Below, piece after piece: positions 51,325 to 59,894 of a stretch of 64,000 bases of DNA (position 1 is its first letter; every line of letters starts with the position of its first letter). Below the pieces are notes generated by a model that saw nothing but the letters and a program-made list of their open reading frames with translations, did no database searches and was not told the origin of the DNA. A program made the position numbers and the translations under genes. The stretch is from Minicystis rosea (GTDB taxonomy: Bacteria; Myxococcota_A; Polyangia; Polyangiales; Polyangiaceae), in contig CP016211.1 in NCBI GenBank assembly GCA_001931535.1, positions 11,020,377 through 11,084,376 on the forward strand, given 5' to 3'.

Positions 51325-52380
51325 ATGTTCCACGTGTTCTTCGACCTGTGGCCGTTCAACATCGCGTCGGGGCCGGAGTTCCTCGGCCTCTATTTCCTCT
51401 TCGCCGTCGCGGCGCTCATCGGCGGATACGTGCTGCGCGTGGCCGTCGCGCAGCGCATCGACAGCAGCGCCGTGGGCCCCGAGCCGCAGCCCATTCCCGC
51501 GCCCGCGGGCGGCTCGCCGTACCGTCGCGACGTGACGCCGCCGCCGGCGCGCCGCCGGCTCTCCATCGGTTGGGTGCCGCGGCCCGATGAATACTGGGCG
51601 ATCGCGTACCTCAACGAGGGCCTGCGCGGCGTCGCCAACACGCTGCTCGGGGCCGCCAACGCGGCCGGTTGGATCGTGTCGCATCCGACCGAGCAGGGTG
51701 CGCTCGTGTTCTATCCCAACGCGCCTCCGGGCGACCCTGTGCTGCGCCAATTCTTCGATCGCATCGCCGCCGTCGCCTCGGGCACCGATCGCAAGATCTC
51801 CGTCGAACAAGCCCGCTCCGCCGCCGAGGTGGTCGCCGCCGAGCAGGAGCCCATCATCGAAGCCGATCTCGAGGCCGCCGGTCTCCGCCGCACGGAGGCC
51901 GCCGCCAAGCGCATCGGCCGGAGCGTGTGGATCCTCGGCCTGCCGGTGCTGGTGATCGGCTTCATCCGCGCGGTGCGCGGCGTCGAGCTCAATCGGCCCA
52001 TCGCCTTCCTCGTGATCGAGATGATCGCCTTCTTCGTCGCGGTGCTCATCATGTCGCTCGTCACCACCCGCGACAGCCCGCGCAAGCAGGAGTACCTCGA
52101 TTGGCTCTCCGACTCGACCACCTCGCTCCGCGCCGACGTCGCGGGCGGCCGTCGTCGTGACGCGACCGATGTCGGCCTCGCCATCGCCGTGGCCGGCTCG
52201 GCGGTCGTCTCCGGCGCGACCTTCGCGGTGATGAGCACCATCCTCATCCCCGTGCCCATCGTGGTGTCCACCTCGTCGAGCTCGAGCGGTGGATCGAGCT
52301 GCAGCTCGTCGAGCTGCGGCGGCGGCGGTGGTTGCGGCGGCGGTGGTGGTTGCGGCGGCGGCGGCGGCTGCGGCGGGTGA
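51325..52380 (+). CDS. TIGR04222-like membrane protein with Gly-Cys-rich tail
   Basis: 351 residues from an ATG five bases after the previous stop. Four hydrophobic segments: about 18-40, 198-217, 225-246 and 284-313. The region WVPRPDEYWAIAYLNEGLRGVANTLLG and the end match the TIGR04222-type domain whose members carry Gly/Cys-rich tails and often sit beside DUF692 genes. The tail, from Ser316, reads CSSSSCGGGGGCGGGG and continues as three GGGGGC units. All five Cys of the protein (326, 331, 337, 343, 349) are in the last 26 residues, spaced 5-6 apart. This is the obvious substrate candidate for the MNIO. Ends by GTGA overlap with the next gene. Confidence 0.85.
   Translation: MFHVFFDLWPFNIASGPEFLGLYFLFAVAALIGGYVLRVAVAQRIDSSAVGPEPQPIPAPAGGSPYRRDVTPPPARRRLSIGWVPRPDEYWAIAYLNEGLRGVANTLLGAANAAGWIVSHPTEQGALVFYPNAPPGDPVLRQFFDRIAAVASGTDRKISVEQARSAAEVVAAEQEPIIEADLEAAGLRRTEAAAKRIGRSVWILGLPVLVIGFIRAVRGVELNRPIAFLVIEMIAFFVAVLIMSLVTTRDSPRKQEYLDWLSDSTTSLRADVAGGRRRDATDVGLAIAVAGSAVVSGATFAVMSTILIPVPIVVSTSSSSSGGSSCSSSSCGGGGGCGGGGGCGGGGGCGG
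52315..52368 (+). repeat. three 18-bp units encoding the CGGGGG tail
   Basis: TGC followed by five Gly codons repeats three times (52315-52332, 52333-52350, 52351-52368), then a partial unit runs to the stop. The Gly codons vary between GGC and GGT between units, so the units are not fresh duplications; the Cys spacing is kept at exactly six residues. Confidence 0.9.
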
Positions 52381-53723
52381 AGGCACCCGAGACCACGGCC
52401 TTCGAGGTGCTCGATGCGCTCGGGCTCGTTCGGCTCGACAAGCGCAGCGGCGATCTCGACGGCGCCGTGCCCCTCCGCGTCGCGCAGGCATGTGTCCCGC
52501 TCCTCGAAGGCAATGCTTTCGGGCATCAGATCAACCTCACCAAGCCCATCGAGATCCGGAAGAGCCTCGGCCGCGTGACCGTGGAGATCGCGTCTCCGCA
52601 TCGCGAGCCGCTCGCGGCGGCCCATCGCGCCTCTCTCCCGCGCCTCGTCGCGCAAGGCTTCCTCGCGCGCGGCAGCGCTTGGCCTTCCGTGCTCGAAGGC
52701 GGCGTGGCCCAGGTCGAGCGCAAGGGCCTCGCACGCACGCGCATTCGCTTGTGGACCGGCCTCTTGGTGCGCGCCGATGCCGGCGTGTGGCTGCGCGTCT
52801 CCGCGACCGCGAACCGGCGCAATCGCTTCATCGAGATCGAGGAGCACATCATCCCCGACGGCGGCGCCTTCGTGCCTCTGGTCCTCGACATCACGCTTCG
52901 ATCCGACGCGCCCGATCGCGTGCGCCTCGAAGGCGAGATCGGAACCCTCGCGCCGTTCGCTCCCGGCGCGCGCATCGACGAGGTCCCGCTCGCCGCTGCC
53001 CCCGAGATCGGCGAAGCCCACGCGGCCTTCTACGACGCCGCCTATTTCGCCGCGAAGAAGGGCGAGCCCACCCGCAAATACCGCAAGCAAAAGCCGCCTC
53101 CCCCCGACACCGATGCGACCCTGCCCGCGCGCTGTCGCCTCATCACCGCCGGCCCCGCAGGGCACGCGATCACCACGGCTGTCCGCTTCGCCGGTGAAGC
53201 CGGCCCCAACGTCACGGCACCCTCCGGCGCATCGCTCCCGCGCATCGTCTTCCAAAACCTCGTCCCCTTCGAAGCGCGCTTCGACGGCCACACGCTCGCC
53301 GTCGATCCCGATCGCCGCGCCCTCGAAGACGGCGCCCGCGCGGTCGAGCAAACCTTCTCCGCTGCGCTCGGCCCGAGCTTCGTCTCCGAGCATCGCGGTG
53401 CCCTCTGGTACCTCACCAAGTACTTCACCCCGCATCCCCCCGGTGAGCCTCATTTCTTCGTCAAACCATGGGCCTTCGTGCAAACGCCGCCCGGCTTTTC
53501 GTGCCTCCTCGAAGGCCTCCACGGCGACGGCTTCGACGTCCTGCGCGGCGTCGTCTCCACCGACGTCTTTCATGCGACGCCCGCCGTCTTCCACGTCCAT
53601 CGCGCCGGCGATCCCATCCGCGTGCCCTTCGGTGAGCCGCTCTTGCACGTGATCCCCATCCCTCGCCGCCTGCTTCATGCAGGCTTCCGCAAAGCCTCCT
53701 TTCACGATGATCTGAGCGCATGA
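52377..53723 (+). CDS. unknown protein resembling DUF6065, in the MNIO operon
   Basis: 448 residues from a GTG that overlaps the stop of the membrane protein gene (GTGA at 52377-52380). It has no signal peptide or membrane segment. Two halves: an N-terminal beta-rich part (VPLRVAQACVPLLEGNAFGHQINL) and a C-terminal part with KPWAFVQTPPGFSCLLEG, GVVSTDVFHATP and VPFGEPLLHVIPI. The last set resembles the DUF6065 family. The function of that family is not established; my assignment is moderate. The end overlaps the next start by ATGA (53720-53723), so the product is made in step with both neighbours. Confidence 0.7.
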   Translation: MKAPETTAFEVLDALGLVRLDKRSGDLDGAVPLRVAQACVPLLEGNAFGHQINLTKPIEIRKSLGRVTVEIASPHREPLAAAHRASLPRLVAQGFLARGSAWPSVLEGGVAQVERKGLARTRIRLWTGLLVRADAGVWLRVSATANRRNRFIEIEEHIIPDGGAFVPLVLDITLRSDAPDRVRLEGEIGTLAPFAPGARIDEVPLAAAPEIGEAHAAFYDAAYFAAKKGEPTRKYRKQKPPPPDTDATLPARCRLITAGPAGHAITTAVRFAGEAGPNVTAPSGASLPRIVFQNLVPFEARFDGHTLAVDPDRRALEDGARAVEQTFSAALGPSFVSEHRGALWYLTKYFTPHPPGEPHFFVKPWAFVQTPPGFSCLLEGLHGDGFDVLRGVVSTDVFHATPAVFHVHRAGDPIRVPFGEPLLHVIPIPRRLLHAGFRKASFHDDLSA

Positions 53724-54739
53724 GCTGGTCCCTCGGCGAGGTTCCGCCCATCGAGCGAAGCGCGCGCCTGCGACGTGAAATTGCGGCGCACGGATTCACC
53801 ATCGTCCGCGCCGACATCCCCGAGCTCGCGCCCAGCGAAGCCGCGCGCGCGCCTTGGGACTTTGCCGAGCGACTGCTCGGCGAGCGCCCGCGCATGGTGG
53901 AGCGCCAACCGATCAAGGCCGTGCCCGGCGGCCGATCGTTCGCATCGAGCACCGGCCCCGCGCCGCTCCACACCGACAGCCAGATGCACGCCGGCGCGCC
54001 GCCCAACCTCCAGGTGATGGCGTGCGTGCGCGCCGCCGATCGCGGCGGCGAGCATGTCCTCGTCGACGGCTGGGCGCTGCTCGATCGCATCCGCGCGGGC
54101 GATCCCGATCTCTACCGCGCCCTCTTCGACGTCCCGCGCCGCATCCCCTTCGTCTTCGGTGACGTCTTCGGCCCGACCGTCGCGCTGCGCGGCGGCTTCC
54201 TCGCCATCACGCATGCGCCCTTCCTGCCGCCCGGCGATCCCATCGCCGCGCGCCTCGCTCCTTGGATCGACGCTGCGCCGCGCAGCGAGCCGATCACCGG
54301 GCCCGGCGAGATCTTGATCGCCGACAACCACCGCATGCTCCACGGCCGGCGCGGCTTCGACGGCGGCGCCCGCGAGTACGTGCGCCTCCTCGTCTGGACC
54401 TCCACCGAGATCGCCACGCACCCCGATCACCGCGCCCACGCAGCCTCAATCGCGACCTCGCTCGCGACGCACCTCGCGAGCGCTTCTCCCGCCGCGCGCC
54501 GTCGCCTCGGGCTCGCTCCCTCCTCGCCCGCGGAGCGACGGCTCGCGCTGGTGCTCGAAATGCTGCGCGGCTACCCGCCGGGCATCCTCGCTGCGCGCGA
54601 GCGCATCCCCGAGCCCGAGCTCTACCGCATGCGCGATGCCGCGCTCGCCGCCGCGGCGGCAGCGCTCGCCGTCGATCCGCTTCCGGGCAACGACGACGAG
54701 GTTGCTCGCGTGCTCGGTCTGCCGCGCCCTGCTAAATGA
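53720..54739 (+). CDS. TauD-like Fe(II)/2-oxoglutarate dioxygenase
   Basis: 339 residues. The 2-His-1-carboxylate iron site is visible: His84 and Asp86 (PLHTDSQMHAG) and the distal His208 (ADNHRMLHGRRGF), with the 2-oxoglutarate-binding Arg at 218 or 222 (REYVRLLVW). This is the TauD/TfdA fold. Last gene of the five-gene operon, overlapping the previous gene by ATGA. It may hydroxylate a residue of the Gly-Cys tail, or modify a small molecule. Substrate unknown. The C-terminal 110 residues after the catalytic core are helical and Ala-rich. Confidence 0.87.
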   Translation: MSWSLGEVPPIERSARLRREIAAHGFTIVRADIPELAPSEAARAPWDFAERLLGERPRMVERQPIKAVPGGRSFASSTGPAPLHTDSQMHAGAPPNLQVMACVRAADRGGEHVLVDGWALLDRIRAGDPDLYRALFDVPRRIPFVFGDVFGPTVALRGGFLAITHAPFLPPGDPIAARLAPWIDAAPRSEPITGPGEILIADNHRMLHGRRGFDGGAREYVRLLVWTSTEIATHPDHRAHAASIATSLATHLASASPAARRRLGLAPSSPAERRLALVLEMLRGYPPGILAARERIPEPELYRMRDAALAAAAAALAVDPLPGNDDEVARVLGLPRPAK

Positions 54740-54749
54740 TGATCATCAT
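54736..54749. repeat. 14-bp palindrome at the convergent gene ends
   Basis: ATGATGATCATCAT is a perfect palindrome that holds the TGA stop of the TauD-like gene and, on the other strand, the TGA stop of the glycosyltransferase gene. The two coding ends are only six bases apart. There is no room for separate terminators, so transcripts of the two operons probably run into each other or end in a shared structure. Confidence 0.5.
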
Positions 54750-56194
54750 ACGACCGCGGGGGCACGGCGCCGATAGCGGATCCGCTCCCAAATCCGCCGG
54801 ATCCCGCGCACGATCTCGGGCACCAACGCGAGCGCCAAGATGGTGAGGATACCGTCGTACGGCGCGCGATAGCGCGTGTCGCCGAAGTAGAGCATCGACG
54901 TCACCATCAAGCTCAGGATGTGGAGCCCGAGCAGCATCGAGCGCGCGCGCCGCCTGCGGAAGGCGAGCACGAGGGCGATGATCGCGGGCGGCATGATGAG
55001 CACCGAGTGGGCCACGCACCACGCCGTCATCGGGTAGCGCCATTTCCCGCCCATGTCGGGCCAGATGATGTTGTAGCCCCAGAGCAAGACGACGTGCGTG
55101 ACGGCGTATTTGACCTGCCGCCACGGCCCCGTCTTCTTCACGCAGTCCTGCGCGAGCTTGTTGGTCGGCTCGGCGTCCCACATGTGGCCGTTGAACGTGA
55201 CCGTCTCGCCCATGATCGGATCGAGCCGGAACAACGGCTTCGGATGCTCCTTCTCGTAATGGAGCAGGGCGCCGAACGCCGGCGGCCCGAAGAATCCCTT
55301 GCCGTCGCGCGCATGCGCGTTGAGCCCCGCGCAATGGCAGCGACCGAAGACGCGGTTGAGCGGGCCGTTGGTGGAGATGAGGTGATCGGCGTCCACCTTC
55401 GTCCCCATGTGCCAATGAATGCGCCACGCGGAGAGCGCCATCGTGAGCACGAGCGGCAGCGCCGCGGCCACGCCCAGGCCCAGCTTGAAATGGCGGAACG
55501 TGCGCCGCCGGACGAGGAAGAGGAGCCCGAGGAAGCCCACCGAGACCAGCACCTGCGGACGCACGATGGTGCCGAGCGAGAGCCAGATGCCGAGCAGCCA
55601 CGCGTCGCGGTAGCGGCCCTCGTCGGCGAGGCGCAGGCCGTAGAACGCCACGGCGGAGATGCAGAGAATGAACGGCCCTTCGCTGAGCGCGTACCCGCCG
55701 AGGGAGATCCACGGGTAATAGAAGATCATCACGAACGCGACCCACCACCGCACCCGCCGTCGTGGGGTGAAGCGGGCGGCGGTCGCGTAGGTGAAGCCGA
55801 CCGCGAGCGCGCCGAGGAGCGCGAGCGACGATCCGATGGCCACGCGGTTCGTCTTGCCGAAGATGGCTTTGACCAAACCGATGTACCCGTGCGTGCCGTA
55901 CGGATAGAGCGTGAGATACGGGAGCTTCGGGCCGAAGAGCCGCGGCGCGACCCAGTCCACGATCTCGCCGAAACGGAAGTGCGGCGCGGGCCCGGGCTTC
56001 AGCGGCAGCCACGGGCGCGTGATCATCTCGTCGGCGCGGCCGATGTAGCCGCCCATGTCGGAGTAGGCGTAGTCGACGGGGTTGTGGATCGCGAGGTTCC
56101 ACACGAGGCGCACGATCAGCGCGAGGACCGTGACGAAGAGGAGGCCCCGGTGGCGGCGAACGAAGGCTTTGAGCCTGAGGATCGAGCGTCTCAA
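54746..56194 (-). CDS. multi-pass membrane glycosyltransferase (PMT/GT-C-like)
   Basis: 482 residues from a TTG at 56192-56194 with no strong Shine-Dalgarno. About ten membrane segments. The first external loop has YAYSDMGGYIGRADEM, where GT-C enzymes have their catalytic acid, and the C-terminal region ends MLYFGDTRYRAPYDGILT, a motif typical of dolichol/undecaprenyl-phosphate-sugar-using transferases of the PMT/ArnT type. It probably transfers a sugar from a lipid carrier on the outer face of the membrane. Acceptor unknown. Convergent with the MNIO operon. Confidence 0.8.
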   Translation of the reverse strand: MRRSILRLKAFVRRHRGLLFVTVLALIVRLVWNLAIHNPVDYAYSDMGGYIGRADEMITRPWLPLKPGPAPHFRFGEIVDWVAPRLFGPKLPYLTLYPYGTHGYIGLVKAIFGKTNRVAIGSSLALLGALAVGFTYATAARFTPRRRVRWWVAFVMIFYYPWISLGGYALSEGPFILCISAVAFYGLRLADEGRYRDAWLLGIWLSLGTIVRPQVLVSVGFLGLLFLVRRRTFRHFKLGLGVAAALPLVLTMALSAWRIHWHMGTKVDADHLISTNGPLNRVFGRCHCAGLNAHARDGKGFFGPPAFGALLHYEKEHPKPLFRLDPIMGETVTFNGHMWDAEPTNKLAQDCVKKTGPWRQVKYAVTHVVLLWGYNIIWPDMGGKWRYPMTAWCVAHSVLIMPPAIIALVLAFRRRRARSMLLGLHILSLMVTSMLYFGDTRYRAPYDGILTILALALVPEIVRGIRRIWERIRYRRRAPAVV

Positions 56195-56252
56195 CGAAGG
56201 GCGGCGAACCTACCACGCCTTCGGCCGCTCGGGACGGGTCCCCGTCGACTCT

Positions 56253-57740
56253 TCACTGCGGGATGTTGATGATCGTCTTGCAGCCGACGCGGATGTCGAT
56301 CTGACCACCATTGATGGACCCGAAGGTGGAGCAGGTTCCCGGGCACATGATGAGCTTGGTCGGCGTGCCTCCCATGGCCGGATCGGCGTCGTAATACCAG
56401 CCGCCGCTCGACGGATCGCAATCCGACGCCTTGCCCACGTAGCCAATCGTGGTGGGCGCGCTGGCCCCGGGCGCCGTGTACTCCACGTTCACCTTGCCAT
56501 AGTCGAGCGCGCCGGCGTCGCCCGGAACGGGGACCGCGTACTCGCACGCGAGCTTGGAGCCGCGGATGGCGTTGAGCGCCGCGAGGAACTGCTGCTGCAC
56601 GTTTTGACTCGTGTCGATGATGAATGCCTTGGTCGTCCCGCCCGCCGCGGCGATCTGATCGAGGTTCGCCGGCGCGCCCGCGCTGATGTCGGCCGGCGCG
56701 AAGACGCCGATGGCGAACGTGCGCACTCCCGACGATCCGGCCGCGCCCTGCGCCGCGATCTGCGCGATGCTGGAGATGTTCTGCGGCGTGCACTCGGTGG
56801 GCAGGCCGTCGGTCGCGAGCACCACCACCACGGTGTGCGTGGGGTTCTGACTGGTCCACGATTTCGCGTGCTGGATGGCGCCCGTCAGCGCCGGCGCGGT
56901 CGGCGTGGATCCATTCGGCATCCAGCTCGCGATGGTGCTGTCGAGCATCGCGGCCGAGCCGCCGAGCGGCGTGATCTCCACGGCGGGCGTGGCGTAGTCG
57001 ATGGCCGAGCACGAGTCCTGTCGCGCGCAGAAGCTCGTCGTCACCGCGTTGCACGGCTGCCCGTTGCCGCTGCACATCGCCCCGTTGGCCGGCGCGCAAT
57101 ACGTGTCGCCGCACTCGCCGAGCTTGATGCATTGACCCGTGCCCTGACCGACGCAGTCCGCGTTGGTTTCGCACGGCGTGATGGCGCTCATCCCCGAGCA
57201 GACCTTGAGCAAGCACGGGCCCGATTGGCCCGGGCACTGCGAGCTCGACGTGCACGACACGGGGACGCCCGGCGCGAGCAGTGGGAAGTGTTGCAAGCCC
57301 ACGCCGAGGCCCACGGACTGTGGATCACCGAAGAACGTGGTGAGCGCCTGCGTCACGGCCGTCCACTTGGACGGGCCGGTGCCGTTCGTGCCCGTCGTAT
57401 CGAGCATCGATCCCGAGGAGTCGAGCATCAGATAGATGTCGAGCGGGATCAGCTCCGCCTGTGACGTCTCGCCGGCGCACGTCACATCGCCGCCCGCGCC
57501 GCCCGTGCCCGCGCCCGTTCCGACACCGAAGCCGCTCGCGAACGATCCGCCGACGTCGCTGCCGCTCGATGGCTGCTTGCCGCCCGCACCCGATGCGGTG
57601 CTCGCGCTCGCCCCTTGTCCCGTGCTGCTGTGACCTGCGCCCTGCGATCCGCCGGTGTCGCTCGTCGATCCCGAGCTGCACGCGATGAACAGCGCGCCGA
57701 GGACACACGTCCCCATCCCCGCCCGAAGAAGCAGATTCAT
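56253..57740 (-). CDS. VWA-domain lipoprotein
   Basis: 495 residues. Lipoprotein signal with FIAC (Cys21), then about 80 residues of Ser/Gly/Thr linker. The VWA domain has a complete MIDAS: LMLDSSGSM near 105, a threonine in the middle and VVLATDGLPTECTP further on. A Cys-rich insertion between beta strands (TSSSQCPGQSGPCLLKVC, CETNADCVGQGTGQC) looks like EGF/metridin-like knots. Such proteins are exposed on the cell surface in myxobacteria and probably bind other proteins or surfaces in a metal-dependent way. Confidence 0.82.
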   Translation of the reverse strand: MNLLLRAGMGTCVLGALFIACSSGSTSDTGGSQGAGHSSTGQGASASTASGAGGKQPSSGSDVGGSFASGFGVGTGAGTGGAGGDVTCAGETSQAELIPLDIYLMLDSSGSMLDTTGTNGTGPSKWTAVTQALTTFFGDPQSVGLGVGLQHFPLLAPGVPVSCTSSSQCPGQSGPCLLKVCSGMSAITPCETNADCVGQGTGQCIKLGECGDTYCAPANGAMCSGNGQPCNAVTTSFCARQDSCSAIDYATPAVEITPLGGSAAMLDSTIASWMPNGSTPTAPALTGAIQHAKSWTSQNPTHTVVVVLATDGLPTECTPQNISSIAQIAAQGAAGSSGVRTFAIGVFAPADISAGAPANLDQIAAAGGTTKAFIIDTSQNVQQQFLAALNAIRGSKLACEYAVPVPGDAGALDYGKVNVEYTAPGASAPTTIGYVGKASDCDPSSGGWYYDADPAMGGTPTKLIMCPGTCSTFGSINGGQIDIRVGCKTIINIPQ

Positions 57741-57821
57741 GGGAAGGAATGGAGCACGTCGAATGCGCTCCGTCGAGGCGGGGAAAACGCGGATTCTGAG
57801 CGCGATTGACCCGAACGAGAC

Positions 57822-58619
57822 TCACCCGTCCGTGGCGCGCGACGCGCGAAACGCTTCGGCGAAGCGACGCGCAATCGCACCATCGATCGGATCACCCGCG
57901 CGCCCACTGGCACGCAGACACGATCCGACGATCGCTCCATGCGCCGCGCGCACCTCGGCGAGCGTCGTCTCGGTGACGCCGCTCGCGACGAGCACGGGCA
58001 CGCGCACGGCGCCGAGCACGGCCTCGAGATCGTGTCGCGCCGCGCCGCGCCCCGTGCCGCTGCCCGTCACCAGCACTCCATCGGCGAGCCCGCGCTCCGC
58101 CAGATCGTGCGCCTCTTCGCCGATGGGCCGCGCCGCGAGCGGCGCCGAGTGCTTCACGTCGACGTCGCACAAGAGCGCGATCCGCTCCGCGCCGAGCGCC
58201 CGCCGGAGGCGCAGCGTCTCGTGCGCGCGCCCCTCGATGAGCCCCTGATCGGTGACCCGCGATCCCGTGTGCACGTTGACGCGCACGAGGTCCGCCGCCG
58301 CCGCGACCGCGATCGAGAGCGCCGCCTCCGCATCGTTGCGCAGCACGTTGATGCCGAGCGCGAGCCCCGGCGCCGCCGCGCGCACCGCAATCGCGCACGC
58401 CGTCATGGCCGCGACCGTGACCGGCGAAACGCGCCCCGGAACGAACGGCGCATCCCCGAAATTCTCGACCATCACCCCATCGAACCCCGCCTCCGCGAGG
58501 ACCTTCGCGTCGCTCGCCGCAGACGCGACGACTGCCGCGAGATCCCCGCCATAACGCGGGCTCTCGGGGAGGGGCGGAAGGTGGATGACGCCGATGAGAG
58601 AAGGGATCGTGCGATTCAT
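57822..58619 (-). CDS. BtpA/SgcQ-family TIM-barrel protein
   Basis: 265 residues; ATG at 58617-58619. BtpA-family signature: LIGVIHLPPLPESPRYGG at the start, GFDGVMVENFGDAPF, ALGINVLRNDAEAALSIA, VNVHTGSRVTDQGLIEGRA and VLVTGSGTGRGA. BtpA of cyanobacteria is needed for stability of photosystem I, while SgcQ-type relatives are sugar-system proteins. The biochemical function in non-photosynthetic bacteria is unknown. Stands alone between lipoprotein and kinase genes. Confidence 0.88.
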   Translation of the reverse strand: MNRTIPSLIGVIHLPPLPESPRYGGDLAAVVASAASDAKVLAEAGFDGVMVENFGDAPFVPGRVSPVTVAAMTACAIAVRAAAPGLALGINVLRNDAEAALSIAVAAAADLVRVNVHTGSRVTDQGLIEGRAHETLRLRRALGAERIALLCDVDVKHSAPLAARPIGEEAHDLAERGLADGVLVTGSGTGRGAARHDLEAVLGAVRVPVLVASGVTETTLAEVRAAHGAIVGSCLRASGRAGDPIDGAIARRFAEAFRASRATDG

Positions 58620-58751
58620 GGCGGCGGGAGGCTACTCCGCGACGCTGGGCACCGCGAGGGGGACGCGAAGGCCGGCAATCGAGGAGAACCTCTCGGCGTC
58701 CGCGCAGATCGATGGGTCGTTCGCCGCGCGGTCACCCGAGCACCTGTGACT

Positions 58752-59894
58752 TCAGGCTGCTCGTGTGTTTGGCATCATCCCGAGATCCACGTTCGGATCA
58801 AACCCTCCTGCCTCCAAAACCCCCTCCGCAAACTCCAGCAGCGCGCTCCGCATCTCCTCCGAGAGCGCCGGATACCACACGGGGCTTGCCACCACGAGCG
58901 CGCGCCAGGCAAAGAAAGGTGGAATCACCTCCAGCACTTCATCATCACCGCTGCCTTCCAAATACGTCGTCCAAAAGGCCTCCCACACGGGCGCGAGGCC
59001 GGCGCGCCAGGCGCCGGGGGCTATCACGGCGCCGAGCACGTAGTTGATGGCGAGGGCCGCGAGATCGTCGGCCGGCTCGCCGAGGCCGCCGCGGCTCGCG
59101 TCGAGCAGGGTGAAGTCCGTGCCTTCGCGGAAGAGGATGTTGTAAGGGTGGAAGTCACCGTGCGTGCGGCGCAAACGGTGCTCGCGCCCGCGCAGGCGAA
59201 AGCGGTAGTCGAGGCAGCGGTGCTCGATGGCGGCGAGGCGCGCCAAGGGCACTGGGCCAGGGTCGGGGTAGCTGTCGACGATCCCGAAGATGCCCTCGCC
59301 GCTGCCGATCAAATCGCGCAGGGCGCGGTGGTATCGCTCCGGCGGCTCGCCGAGCGGCGGGCGATGGAGATCCACGAGATAGCCGGCGAGCGCGCGGGCG
59401 CGGCTCCGATCGAGCGGGGTGGCGAGACCACGCGCTTCGAGGGCGCGCAGATCGCATGCGTACAGCGTGCCTTCGGCGTATTCGGTGAGGAGCCAGAGCT
59501 CGCTGCCTTCACGCAGGGAAACCAGCTCGCCCTCTCCGTCGAGCGCGCCCACGTCGAGGACTTGGGTGTGCCGTGGAATGGCGTCGTACGTATCGGCGGC
59601 GAGCAGGACCAGGGCGGCGCGGTCGCTCCGGCGATCGTGGCCGAACCAATTGGGCGCCATCGTGTGGAGCACACACCGCTTCTCCCGACCGCCGACCCGA
59701 TAATGGATGAGCGCGGGCTCGCCATAACCCACCTGCTTCAGCTCGGTGGCCGCTCGGTCCTCGGCGATCGAGCCCATGTGGATCAACTCCACTGCTCGCC
59801 CTTCGATGCGCCGGAGGGCCTTCATCACGGCATCTCGTCGGATCGAGGCGACGGGCGGGCGGCGATGGTCGCTCATGGCCATGATTGTAGTCAT
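58752..59894 (-). CDS. APH-fold phosphotransferase (aminoglycoside phosphotransferase-like)
   Basis: 380 residues. The catalytic loop is RRTHGDFHPYNILF (HGDxxxxN form), and the metal-binding motif that follows, LLDASRGGLGEPADDLA, has Asp-Ala-Ser where many members have IDxE/DFxD. The first 90 residues resemble a kinase N-lobe only weakly (YRVGGREKRCVLHTMA). Its start codon overlaps the stop of the APS kinase gene (ATGA at 59891-59894), so the two are coupled. It may phosphorylate a small molecule; drug resistance should not be assumed. Confidence 0.85.
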   Translation of the reverse strand: MTTIMAMSDHRRPPVASIRRDAVMKALRRIEGRAVELIHMGSIAEDRAATELKQVGYGEPALIHYRVGGREKRCVLHTMAPNWFGHDRRSDRAALVLLAADTYDAIPRHTQVLDVGALDGEGELVSLREGSELWLLTEYAEGTLYACDLRALEARGLATPLDRSRARALAGYLVDLHRPPLGEPPERYHRALRDLIGSGEGIFGIVDSYPDPGPVPLARLAAIEHRCLDYRFRLRGREHRLRRTHGDFHPYNILFREGTDFTLLDASRGGLGEPADDLAALAINYVLGAVIAPGAWRAGLAPVWEAFWTTYLEGSGDDEVLEVIPPFFAWRALVVASPVWYPALSEEMRSALLEFAEGVLEAGGFDPNVDLGMMPNTRAA

